64,000 nt of DNA from Curtobacterium sp. TC1 (GTDB lineage Bacteria > Actinomycetota > Actinomycetes > Actinomycetales > Microbacteriaceae), in contig NZ_CP081964.1 in the NCBI RefSeq assembly GCF_019844075.1, positions 2,356,001 to 2,420,000 of the forward strand. Reading direction: 5' to 3'. Made by a program: the position numbers and the translations under genes. The notes under the pieces were generated by a model, which saw nothing but the letters and a program-made list of their open reading frames with translations, was not told the DNA's origin and ran no database searches. Positions 30,330 to 37,847 of this stretch are shown here, piece by piece (within the stretch, counting starts at the first letter, position 1; each line of letters starts with the position of its first letter).

Positions 30330-30897
30330 CCGTCCCCTCGACCACGACGGGCAGTCCGCCGGCCGCGACGACGAGCACCAGGTCGGCTGCCGGTCGGAGG
30401 ACCGTGACGGCGTGGTCGACCCCCTCGAAGCGCGCGGACCCGGCCGCGACGTCGACGTCCACCGCGATCGGGTCGACTCGCAGGCCCCGGCCGTCGCGTT
30501 TCAGCACGGCCTCCTTCGCCGCCCAGCAGGCCGCGAGCAGGCCGACGTCACCCGCCGAACGACCGCGTTCACCGGACGTGAAGGCGTCGAGCGGCGCTGC
30601 GGCGACGCGGGACACGCGCTCGACGTCGAAGCCGACCATGCCGGGAGCGACGGCGATGGCGACTGCTCCGGTCGTGCGCGACAGGCTGACGCCGTAGCCG
30701 GTGCCGTGCACCGTGGCCCACGGACGACCGTGGTCGGTCCCGCGGCAGTGCGGGCAGACGCGCCCCGCGCGCACCTCGGCCGTCTCGGAACCGGACGCCG
30801 ACGCGACGGCGGCGACCAGGGCCTCCCGGTCGGCAGCGCGGTCCGGACCGGGCGCGCACAGCGTCACGACGACGGTCTGGAGGCCCGACTCACCCAC
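30313..30897 (-). CDS. 4'-phosphopantetheinyl transferase (Sfp type)
   Basis: This 194-aa enzyme attaches phosphopantetheine from CoA to carrier-domain serines. It shows the family motifs GFDVERV (magnesium-binding Asp and Glu, near residue 90) and WAAKEAVLKRDGRGL. A CPHCRGTDHG segment precedes them, as is typical of actinobacterial PPTases. The GTG start at 30897 has a TAGGCT box 6 nt upstream. It lies about 2.4 kb from the Pls-like synthetase and is the natural candidate to activate it, although it could also serve other carrier proteins. Its 3' end overlaps map on the other strand. Confidence 0.9.
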   Translation of the reverse strand: MGESGLQTVVVTLCAPGPDRAADREALVAAVASASGSETAEVRAGRVCPHCRGTDHGRPWATVHGTGYGVSLSRTTGAVAIAVAPGMVGFDVERVSRVAAAPLDAFTSGERGRSAGDVGLLAACWAAKEAVLKRDGRGLRVDPIAVDVDVAAGSARFEGVDHAVTVLRPAADLVLVVAAGGLPVVVEGTVSGGA

Positions 30898-30903
30898 GCA
30901 CGC

Positions 30904-30909
30904 AGCCTA
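30904..30909 (-). promoter_or_regulatory. -10 box TAGGCT of a probable leaderless PPTase transcript
   Basis: TAGGCT on the minus strand lies 6 nt before the GTG at 30897. Confidence 0.5.
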
Positions 30910-30942
30910 CGGTGCGCGGGTGGTCGGTCCAGAGCCGTGTCG

Positions 30943-31146
30943 CTACGCGTGCGTGAGCGCGATGAGTGCGACGTTCATGGTGCTGTAGAGACCCTCGGAT
31001 CGGGTCGCCTGGCGGACGCGTCCGCGCAGCACCTCGTAGCGGCCGTCGTGCTCGCGCACGAAGCCGATCACGCCGGTCGCCGGCGTCGACACGCGGTGGT
31101 AGCCGTCCTCGAGCGGGACGACCTCGGTACTCGTGGTTCGCTCCAT
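30943..31146 (-). CDS. Hypothetical 67-aa protein
   Basis: A small protein (begins MERTTSTEVVPLEDGYHRV, ends STMNVALIALTHA) with no recognised motif; alternating charged and hydrophobic residues suggest a small beta-rich fold. The ATG at 31146 is preferred to one at 31212 because it has a good ribosome binding site. That site (GGAAGGGAACAGCA then ATGG) matches almost exactly the one in front of the nearby pspA-like gene. TATGCT at 31184-31189 (minus) could be the -10 box. It lies divergent from the TPM gene. I do not recognise the family. Confidence 0.65.
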   Translation of the reverse strand: MERTTSTEVVPLEDGYHRVSTPATGVIGFVREHDGRYEVLRGRVRQATRSEGLYSTMNVALIALTHA

Positions 31147-31352
31147 TGCTGTTCCCTTCCGTTCGTCGTCGAACAGTGCCGCCAGCATACCCCGGCTCGG
31201 GGGACAAGACACCCATGGATCGGCTTGTCCACAGGGTTCACCGGGAGTCTGTCCGTGCGCTCCGGGGCCTGGATAGACTCCGGGCGACGGCGCACACAGG
31301 GCGCGGTTCGGAGCGGTGTCGACGGCGCCGACCGGTGACGGACGGAGGACGG

Positions 31353-33356
31353 ATGCGAACGGTCCAGCACGGATCGGGCACAGGCGGGTCGAGCACGGAA
31401 CGGGGGACAGCGCGGCTCTGGGGTCGCGTCACGGCGGCGGTCGTGGCGATGCTGATCGTCCTGGCTCCGGCAGCGACCGCGCAGGCCACGGCACCCGTCG
31501 ACCTGGGTGGTGCGTACGTCCTCGACGAAGCCGACGCCCTCAGTTCGTCGCAGCAGGCGCAGGTCGAACAGGCGGTGCAGGACCTGTACGCCGAGACCCA
31601 GACGCAGCTGTACGTGGTGTTCGTGCCGACGTTCACCGATCCGACGGACCACACCGCATGGGGCTCCGCGGTCATGGACCGGAACCAGATCGACACGGAC
31701 GGCATCCTGCTGTCCGTCGCGGTCGACGAGCGCAACTACGACGTCCAGCAGACCAACGAGACCGCCATCTCCGAGTCCGACGTGCAGAGCGCCGTGAACG
31801 ACGCACTGCTCCCCGAGCTGAAGCAGGGCGACTGGTCCGGCGCGGCCGTGGCGTTCGCGAACGGCCTGACCGACACCCAGGCGCCGCCGGATCTGACCTG
31901 GCTCTGGATCCTGCTGCTCGTCATCGTCGTCGGCCTGGTGGTCGTCGTGCTCGTCATCCGCGCCCGCAACAAGCGCAGGACCGCCGCGGCCACCAAAGCG
32001 CAGCAGGAGTCCCTCGCCGACCTCGAACGCACCGCGGGCGGAGCGCTCGTCACCATCGACGACGAACTCCGCACCGCCGAGCAAGAGGTCGGGTTCGCCA
32101 CGGCGCAGTTCGGTCCCGACGCCGCGAAGCCCTTCGCCGACGCCGTCGCCGCCGCACAGCAGGCCGTGCGCAAGGCCTTCACGTTCCGGCAGCAGCTCGA
32201 CGATGAGATCCCCGACTCCCCCCAGCAGCGTGCCGACTGGGCGAACCAGATCATCGCGATCTGCCAGCAGGCGCACGCCTCGATCGAGGCGCAGACCGAG
32301 GCCTTCGACCAGCTCCGGTCGCTCGAGGACGGCGTCGACGACGCAGCGGTCGCACTGGCCCCGGCCGTGGCGGCCGCCCCGGCGTCGGTCGGCGCGGCAG
32401 CAGCAGCCCTCGACCGCGTCCGGTCGCGGTACACCGGGCGCACCCTCGCCACCGTGTCCGACAACGTCGACCAGGCCCACCAGGTCCTCGCCTACGCCAC
32501 CGAGCGCTCGAACGCGGCCACCGCGGCGATCGCCGCGGGCGACAAGGGCGAGGCAGTGGTCGCCGTGCGTGACGCGCAGCACGCACTGGCGCAGGTGCAG
32601 CAGCTCACGAACGGCGCGATCGCCGCCGAGGGATCGTTCGCCGAGGCCACGGCGCGCGCCGAGGCGATGCGCATCGACATCGAGGGCGACGTCTCGGCGG
32701 CCCGGACGCTGACCGTCGGCGGTCCCGACCTCGCCGCCGCCGTCACGCGGGCGCAGACCGTGCTCCGACAGGGCCTCGACCCCAAGGACCCGGTCGCCGC
32801 GGTCGACGCCCTCACCAAGGCGAACACGGAGATCGACCAGGCCATCGCCGCAGCCCGCGGTGCCGAGGAGCAGCAGCGCCGGGCGTCCCGAGCGCTCGAC
32901 GACGCCCTGCGCGACGCCCGGAACCGGATCAGCCAGGCGCGGGAGTACATCTCGCTGCACCGCGGGGGCATCGGGCCGACCGCCCGCACCCGGTTGTCCG
33001 AGGCCGAACGCGCCCTCGACGACGCCGTGCAGCTCGCCACGACCGATCCCGGACAGGCCCTGCAGGCCGCACGCGCCGCAGAGCAGTACGCGGCCGCCGC
33101 GATGGACGCCGCGAACGGCGACATGGGCGGCTGGGGTGGCGGTGGCGGCGGCTTCGGCGGCGGCGGCGGCAACGGGGCACAGCTCGGCGGCCTCGTCACC
33201 GGCATCGTGCTCGGCGGCCTGCTCGGCGGCCGCGGCGGCAGCTTCGGCGGCGGTTCCTTCGGGGGCGGCGGCGGGGGCTTCGGTGGCGGAGGCGGCTTCG
33301 GTGGTGGGGGCGGCGGAGGCGGCGGAGGCGGGTTCTCCGGCGGCGGCCGCTTCTGA
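31353..33356 (+). CDS. TPM-domain membrane protein with coiled-coil region and glycine-rich tail
   Basis: A 667-aa protein with a signal sequence (about residues 24-47, ending AQATA), an exported TPM domain (YVLDEADALSSSQQAQVEQAV ... QLYVVFVPTF), a membrane helix (LTWLWILLLVIVVGLVVVVLVI, about residues 185-207), a long alanine/glutamine-rich helical cytoplasmic region and a tail of about 75 residues made mostly of glycine and phenylalanine. The ATG at 31353 follows GGAGG by 4 nt. TPM proteins in actinobacteria often sit next to PspA, as here, pointing to a membrane-stress role. A TAGACT box near 31271-31276 is a promoter candidate. Confidence 0.88.
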   Translation: MRTVQHGSGTGGSSTERGTARLWGRVTAAVVAMLIVLAPAATAQATAPVDLGGAYVLDEADALSSSQQAQVEQAVQDLYAETQTQLYVVFVPTFTDPTDHTAWGSAVMDRNQIDTDGILLSVAVDERNYDVQQTNETAISESDVQSAVNDALLPELKQGDWSGAAVAFANGLTDTQAPPDLTWLWILLLVIVVGLVVVVLVIRARNKRRTAAATKAQQESLADLERTAGGALVTIDDELRTAEQEVGFATAQFGPDAAKPFADAVAAAQQAVRKAFTFRQQLDDEIPDSPQQRADWANQIIAICQQAHASIEAQTEAFDQLRSLEDGVDDAAVALAPAVAAAPASVGAAAAALDRVRSRYTGRTLATVSDNVDQAHQVLAYATERSNAATAAIAAGDKGEAVVAVRDAQHALAQVQQLTNGAIAAEGSFAEATARAEAMRIDIEGDVSAARTLTVGGPDLAAAVTRAQTVLRQGLDPKDPVAAVDALTKANTEIDQAIAAARGAEEQQRRASRALDDALRDARNRISQAREYISLHRGGIGPTARTRLSEAERALDDAVQLATTDPGQALQAARAAEQYAAAAMDAANGDMGGWGGGGGGFGGGGGNGAQLGGLVTGIVLGGLLGGRGGSFGGGSFGGGGGGFGGGGGFGGGGGGGGGGGFSGGGRF

Positions 33357-33448
33357 CCCCGCCCCAGCCGACGAACAGACCACACCCGACGAACCGAACC
33401 CGACAGACCAGACTCACCACGTCAGACCTTCCAGGAAAGGGAACAGCA

Positions 33449-34174
33449 ATGGCAAAGCAGACGATCTTCGGCCGCATCTCCACCCTCGTGCGGGCGAACA
33501 TCAACCAGCTCATCGACGACGCCGAGGACCCGCAGAAGATGCTGGACCAGCTCGTGCGCGACTACACGAACAACATCGCCGACGCGAAGACGGCGATCGC
33601 GCAGACCATCGGCAACGTGCGCCTGCTCGAGCAGGACCACGAAGAGGACAAGCGCGCCTCGACCGAGTGGGGCCAGAAGGCGGCCAGCGCGTCCTCCGCC
33701 GCGGACAAGTACCGCGCCGAGGGCAAGACGGCCGAGGCGGACAAGTTCGACAACCTCGCCAAGATCGCGATCGGCAAGCAGATCGCCGCCGAGCAGGAGG
33801 TCAAGGACGCCGAGCCGAACCTCGCCTCGCAGAACGAAGCCGTGGAGAAGCTCAAGACCGGGCTCGCCGGCATGGAGCAGAAGCTCGAGGAACTCCGGGC
33901 GAAGCGCGACAACCTCGTCGCCCGCTCCAAGACGGCCGAAGCGCAGTCCAAGGTCAACGACGCGCTCGGCAACATCGACGTGCTCGACCCGACGAGCGAC
34001 CTCGGTCGCTTCGAGGAGAAGGTCCGTCGTGAAGAAGCGAAGGTCCTCGGGCAGCAGGAGCTGCAGTCGTCGAGCCTCGACGCCCAGTTCGAGAGCCTCG
34101 AGGACGTCGGCAAGGACGCCGAGGTCGAAGCACGACTCGCCGCGCTGAAGTCCGGCGGCTCGTCGAGCCTCTGA
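33449..34174 (+). CDS. PspA/IM30 (Vipp1) family membrane-protection protein
   Basis: A 241-aa almost wholly helical protein with the PspA N-terminus (IFGRISTLVRANINQLIDDAEDPQKMLDQLVRDY) and long coiled coils. Family members bind damaged inner membrane and assemble ESCRT-III-like rings or rods. The start has a strong ribosome binding site (GAAAGGGAAC). It follows the TPM gene by 92 bp, and the pair is probably cotranscribed. No PspF-, PspN- or LiaI-like partner is present, so control probably comes through the TPM gene promoter. Confidence 0.92.
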   Translation: MAKQTIFGRISTLVRANINQLIDDAEDPQKMLDQLVRDYTNNIADAKTAIAQTIGNVRLLEQDHEEDKRASTEWGQKAASASSAADKYRAEGKTAEADKFDNLAKIAIGKQIAAEQEVKDAEPNLASQNEAVEKLKTGLAGMEQKLEELRAKRDNLVARSKTAEAQSKVNDALGNIDVLDPTSDLGRFEEKVRREEAKVLGQQELQSSSLDAQFESLEDVGKDAEVEARLAALKSGGSSSL

Positions 34175-34216
34175 CCTTCCCGGACGACGCCGGACCCCAC
34201 CTGACAGACTGAGACG

Positions 34217-35038
34217 ATGCAGTTCCTCGTGGTCGGTCAGTGGCAGGGTTCGGCGTCGTCGCGCGCGATGCGCCTCGGGGACGGAGCGACCGCGATCGCG
34301 GCCGACCTCCCCCGAGCGTCCACCACCGTGGTCGACGTCCCCACCGGAGCCGGCGACCGCCTCGAGACGGCCGTCGCCCGCTACACCTCCGTGCTCGCCG
34401 TCGCCGACCGCGTGGCAGCGGAGACCGGCGTCGCCAGCGAACCGGTCCTCGTCGTCGGCGGGGACGGCGCGATCGTCCTCGGCGCGACCGTGGGCCTCGG
34501 CCCCGACACCGCGTTCGTGCGGATCGCCGGGTCCAGCGGGTACCGACCGCTCAACCGTGCGCAACCCGTCGCCGCCGAGACCGCAGCCCTGCGGATCCTC
34601 GTCGACCGCGCCGACGAGCTGTTCCCCGCACTGCCCGTGCTCCCCGCGTCATCGGTCGTGGTCGCGGGGGTCCGGGGTCTCGACGACGCCGAGGAAGCAG
34701 CGCTCGACCGAGCCGGGATCACCCGGCTCGACGTCGACGCCGCCACCCCGGACGCCCTCGCCGCCGCCGTCGACGCCACCGGAGCCACGTCGGTGTTCGT
34801 GCACGTCGACCTCGACGTCCTCGACCCGTCCGAGGTCGACGGCCTGCTCGAACCCGTGCCGTTCGGACTCGACGGCGCCGGTCTGGTCGAGCGGATCCAG
34901 GCCGCGACCCGCGGCCGGCGCCTCGCCGGCGCCGCGCTCACCGGATTCGCTCCCGTCGACCCGGACCGTGCAGTGGACGACCTCGGCGTGATCCTGCGCG
35001 TCGTCGGGGCGTTGACCAGCGCCTCCCGGGTGGCCTGA
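34217..35038 (+). CDS. Arginase-fold protein lacking most metal ligands
   Basis: A 273-aa protein of the arginase/agmatinase/formiminoglutamase superfamily. The late motif HVDLDVLDPSEVDG (DxDxxDP) is intact, and the core GGDxx and glycine-rich strands are recognisable. However, the usual GGDHS is GGDGA, and the DAHxD motif is not found in the expected place (SSGYRPLN). With only part of the dimanganese site left it is probably not a working ureohydrolase. It may bind a ligand or another protein. CAGACT 6 nt before the ATG is a weak leaderless -10 candidate. Confidence 0.7.
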   Translation: MQFLVVGQWQGSASSRAMRLGDGATAIAADLPRASTTVVDVPTGAGDRLETAVARYTSVLAVADRVAAETGVASEPVLVVGGDGAIVLGATVGLGPDTAFVRIAGSSGYRPLNRAQPVAAETAALRILVDRADELFPALPVLPASSVVVAGVRGLDDAEEAALDRAGITRLDVDAATPDALAAAVDATGATSVFVHVDLDVLDPSEVDGLLEPVPFGLDGAGLVERIQAATRGRRLAGAALTGFAPVDPDRAVDDLGVILRVVGALTSASRVA

Positions 35039-35080
35039 GAACCGACCCGGCGCGCCGGGCACACCCCATGCCGGTCCGCG

Positions 35081-35086
35081 TACGCT
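35081..35086 (+). promoter_or_regulatory. -10 box TACGCT of a probable leaderless transcript
   Basis: TACGCT lies 7 nt before the ATG of the flavoprotein reductase at 35094; no Shine-Dalgarno sequence is present. Confidence 0.5.
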
Positions 35087-35093
35087 CGGCCAC

Positions 35094-36497
35094 ATGACGG
35101 ACTACGACCTCATCGTGATCGGCGCCGGCGCAGTCGGCGAGAACGTGGCGGACTACGCCCACAAGCGCGGCCTGGCGGTCGCGATCGTGGAGTCCGAACT
35201 GGTCGGCGGCGAGTGCTCCTACTGGGCGTGCATGCCGTCGAAGGCACTGTTGCGCAGCGGCCACGCCCTGGCCGCGGCGAAGCGCCTGGACGGTGCGAAG
35301 CAGGCCGTCACCGGCGAACTCGACGCGGCCCACGTGCTCGCGCGCCGCAACTCGTTCACCTCGGACTGGAAGGACGACGGCCAGGTGTCCTGGCTCGAGT
35401 CCGCCGACATCGCCCTGATCCGCGGCCACGCCCGCATCACCGGCGAGAAGACGATCGAGGTCGGCGGCGAGACGCACACGGCCCGCGCCGCCGTCGCGGT
35501 CGTGACCGGATCGCTGCACGCCCTGCCGGACGTGCCGGGACTCGCCGACGCGAAGCCGTGGGGCACGCGCGAGGGCACCAGCGCCCAGCAGGTGCCGGAG
35601 AGCCTGCTCGTGATCGGCGGCGGCGTCGCCGGCTCCGAGCTCGCCACCGCCTGGGCATCGCTCGGTGCGAAGGTCACCCTCGTCGCCCGCCACGGGCTGC
35701 TCGGCGGCATGGAGCCGTTCGCCGGCGAGCTCGTCACCGACGCGCTCCGCGAACTCGGCGTCGACGTCCGCACCGGTGTGAGCCCCGTGCGGGTCGACCG
35801 CGACGAGCACGGGCTCGTCACCACCACACTCGACGACGACACCACCGTCATCACGAGCGAGGTCCTGGCCGCCACCGGCCGTACCCCGCACACCGCCGAC
35901 CTGGGGCTCGAGTCCGTCGGGCTCACCGCCGGTGACTGGCTCGAGGTCGACGACACGATGCTCGTGCACGGCACCGACTGGCTGTACGCCGTCGGCGACG
36001 CCAACCACCGCGCGCTCCTCACCCACCAAGGCAAGTACCAGGCCCGCGCAGCCGGCGAGGCCATCGCTGCCCGGTACCAGGGCACGCCGCTGCACACCGA
36101 GCCGTGGGGCGCCCACGTCGCGACGGCCGACCACGCCGCGGTCCCCCAGGTCACCTTCACCGACCCCGAGGTCGCGAGCGTCGGCCTGACCGAGCAGGCC
36201 GCCCGCGAGCAGGGGCTGAACGTCCGTGCCGTGGAGTACGACCTCGGCGGGGTCGCGGGGTCCGCACTGCAGGCCGACGGGTACACCGGGCGGGCCAAGA
36301 TGGTCGTCGACGAGGACCGAGGGGTCGTCGTCGGGGTCACCTTCGTCGGCCAGGACGTCGCCGAGATGCTGCACGCGGCGACGATCGCGGTCGTCGGCGA
36401 GGTCCCGGTCGACCGCCTCTGGCACGCGGTGCCGGCCTACCCGACCATGAACGAGGTCTGGCTCCGCCTGCTCGAGACCTACGGTCGCCCGGAGTAG
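35094..36497 (+). CDS. FAD-dependent pyridine nucleotide-disulfide oxidoreductase
   Basis: A 467-aa class I disulfide reductase. It has the FAD-binding IGAGAVGENVADYA, the redox-active cysteine pair in GGECSYWACMPSKA (CxxxxC), the NAD(P)-binding GGGVAGSELATAWASLG, and the C-terminal dimerisation domain with the His-Glu active-site pattern HAVPAYPTMNE. It resembles dihydrolipoamide dehydrogenase and mycothione or mercuric reductase, but the partner substrate is not clear; there are no acyltransferase genes beside it, so a stand-alone quinone or disulfide reductase is more likely. Followed 2 bp later by a small HExxH protein. Confidence 0.88.
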   Translation: MTDYDLIVIGAGAVGENVADYAHKRGLAVAIVESELVGGECSYWACMPSKALLRSGHALAAAKRLDGAKQAVTGELDAAHVLARRNSFTSDWKDDGQVSWLESADIALIRGHARITGEKTIEVGGETHTARAAVAVVTGSLHALPDVPGLADAKPWGTREGTSAQQVPESLLVIGGGVAGSELATAWASLGAKVTLVARHGLLGGMEPFAGELVTDALRELGVDVRTGVSPVRVDRDEHGLVTTTLDDDTTVITSEVLAATGRTPHTADLGLESVGLTAGDWLEVDDTMLVHGTDWLYAVGDANHRALLTHQGKYQARAAGEAIAARYQGTPLHTEPWGAHVATADHAAVPQVTFTDPEVASVGLTEQAAREQGLNVRAVEYDLGGVAGSALQADGYTGRAKMVVDEDRGVVVGVTFVGQDVAEMLHAATIAVVGEVPVDRLWHAVPAYPTMNEVWLRLLETYGRPE

Positions 36498-36499
36498 GG

Positions 36500-36856
36500 G
36501 TGCGCAACCCGCTCCTGGACTCCCCGGTGTCCCGCGCGGGCTGGCTGTTCGCGACCGCGGTCGGCCTCGCGGTGGGCCTACCGTTGTCGACCGGGCCCGT
36601 CCGGGTCGTCGACGGGTTGATCGTCTGCACGGGGCTGCCGCGGTGGGTGTTCCGCCGCGGTGGCACCTGCGTGGGCTCGGTCTACCTGACCCGCGACAAC
36701 GACGGGCCCAAGGTGCTCCGGCACGAGCGGGTGCACGTCGCGCAGTGGCGGCGGTACGGCATGCTCATGCCCGTGCTGTACGCCGCCGCCGGCCGTGATC
36801 CGCTCCGCAACCGCTTCGAGGTCGAGGCCGGCCTGGAGGACGGCGGCTACCGCTGA
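36500..36856 (+). CDS. Small membrane-associated protein with an HExxH motif
   Basis: A 118-aa protein that starts at a GTG only 2 bp after the reductase stop, so the two are coupled. It has a hydrophobic N-terminus (AGWLFATAVGLAVGLPL, about residues 11-27) and then LRHERVHVAQWRRYGM, an HExxH zinc-protease-like motif, followed by a conserved-looking NRFEVEAGLEDGGY. It is much shorter than known proteases and has no clear third ligand, although the late glutamates could serve. I do not recognise a characterised family; peptidase activity is a possibility only. Confidence 0.7.
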   Translation: MRNPLLDSPVSRAGWLFATAVGLAVGLPLSTGPVRVVDGLIVCTGLPRWVFRRGGTCVGSVYLTRDNDGPKVLRHERVHVAQWRRYGMLMPVLYAAAGRDPLRNRFEVEAGLEDGGYR

Positions 36857-36892
36857 GCCCCTGCGTCGGCGAGGACGAGGGCTCTCCCTGCC

Positions 36893-36985
36893 GCCGAGGT
36901 TCCACGACATGCCGCGTACGTCCCGCCGAGGTTCCACGGGCGGCCCGTGGGCGCGGTGAGATGCCGAGATTTCGGAACCTCGGGG
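36893..36985. repeat. Dispersed palindromic element, family 1 (copy A)
   Basis: GCCGAGGTTCCACG occurs at 36893-36906 and again 32 bp later at 36925-36938, followed by the inverted arm GGAACCTCG at 36974-36982. The same arrangement, period and spacing are found at 57.8 kb. The element lies in the convergent gap between the HExxH gene and the ferric-siderophore ATPase gene, where a two-way terminator would be useful. Confidence 0.8.
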
Positions 36986-36994
36986 AACCGGGCC

Positions 36995-37034
36995 GGGCGG
37001 GGCGCGGCGCGGCGGGGCGGGGCGCGGCGCGGCG
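36995..37034. repeat. Perfect 20-bp tandem duplication at the 3' end of the ABC ATPase gene
   Basis: GGGCGGGGCGCGGCGCGGCG occurs at 36995-37014 and again at 37015-37034, ending 3 bp before the stop codon of the ATPase gene on the minus strand. Confidence 0.75.
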
Positions 37035-37037
37035 TCG

Positions 37038-37847
37038 TCAGGCTGCGGCGGGGCGACGCGGGACGATCAGGGGTGTGCCGGTCTCGGGGTCGGGGACGAC
37101 CACGCACGGCAGACCGAAGACGTCCTCGACCAGGTCGGCGGTGAGCACGGACGACGGCGGCCCCGCGGCCACGATCGACCCCTGGCGCATCGCGATGAGG
37201 TGGGTGGCGTAGCGCGCCGCCTGGTTCAGGTCGTGCAGCACCGCGACGACCGTCCGGCCCGCGGCGTGCAGCGCGGAGGCCAGTTCGAGCACGTCGTACT
37301 GGTGGGCGATGTCGAGGAACGTCGTGGGCTCGTCGAGGAGCACGATGTCGGTCTCCTGCGCCAGGACCATCGCGATCCACACCCGTTGCCGCTGCCCGCC
37401 GGAGAGCTCGTCGACGCTGCGGTCGGCCAGGTCGAGGGTCTCGGTCTGCTCGAGGGCGGCCTGCACGGCCCGCCGGTCGGACCCGGAGGACGGGTGCAGC
37501 AGGTCCTGGTGCGGGAAGCGCCCGCGGGACACCAGGTCGCGGACGGTGATGCCGTCGGGGGCGATCGGCGTCTGCGGGAGCATGCCGACCCGTCGGGCCA
37601 CGGCCTTCGGACGGTAGGAGTCGATCGGCGCGCCGTCGAGGTACACGGTGCCAGCGCGCGGCTTGAGGGTGCGTGCGAACGACTTCAGCAGCGTCGACTT
37701 GCCGCACGCGTTCGGGCCGACGATGACGGTCAGTTCGCCGTCGGGGACGTCCACGTCGAGCGCGTCCACCACGATGCGGTCGTCGTACGCGAGCGTCAGC
37801 CCACGCACACCCAACGCGGTCGTGGGGAGCCCGGCTGCGGCGTTCAG
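37038..37847 (-). CDS. Ferric-siderophore ABC transporter ATP-binding protein (FecE/FepC type)
   Basis: A cytoplasmic ATPase of the iron-siderophore importer family: Walker A GPNACGKSTLLKS, signature LSGGQRQRVWIAM, Walker B DIVLLDEPTTFLD and the HDLNQAARYATH switch. The frame begins right after the siderophore-interacting protein gene. The first possible start is a CTG (37847) that overlaps that gene's stop as CTGA; a TTG at 37814 or a GTG at 37808 would give a shorter N-terminus, so the start is uncertain. No permease or binding-protein gene is adjacent, so it must work with partners encoded elsewhere. Confidence 0.88.
   Translation of the reverse strand: MNAAAGLPTTALGVRGLTLAYDDRIVVDALDVDVPDGELTVIVGPNACGKSTLLKSFARTLKPRAGTVYLDGAPIDSYRPKAVARRVGMLPQTPIAPDGITVRDLVSRGRFPHQDLLHPSSGSDRRAVQAALEQTETLDLADRSVDELSGGQRQRVWIAMVLAQETDIVLLDEPTTFLDIAHQYDVLELASALHAAGRTVVAVLHDLNQAARYATHLIAMRQGSIVAAGPPSSVLTADLVEDVFGLPCVVVPDPETGTPLIVPRRPAAA

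Noticed and set aside
31161..31174. GTTCGTCGTCGAAC upstream of the 67-aa gene as an SOS box
   Set aside because: The actinobacterial LexA site has the opposite form (GAAC...GTTC). The dyad is more likely a small leader hairpin or chance.
36893..36985. Family 1 element as a remnant of an insertion sequence
   Set aside because: No transposase fragment, no target-site duplication was seen, and the element is under 100 bp. A non-autonomous palindromic repeat fits better.
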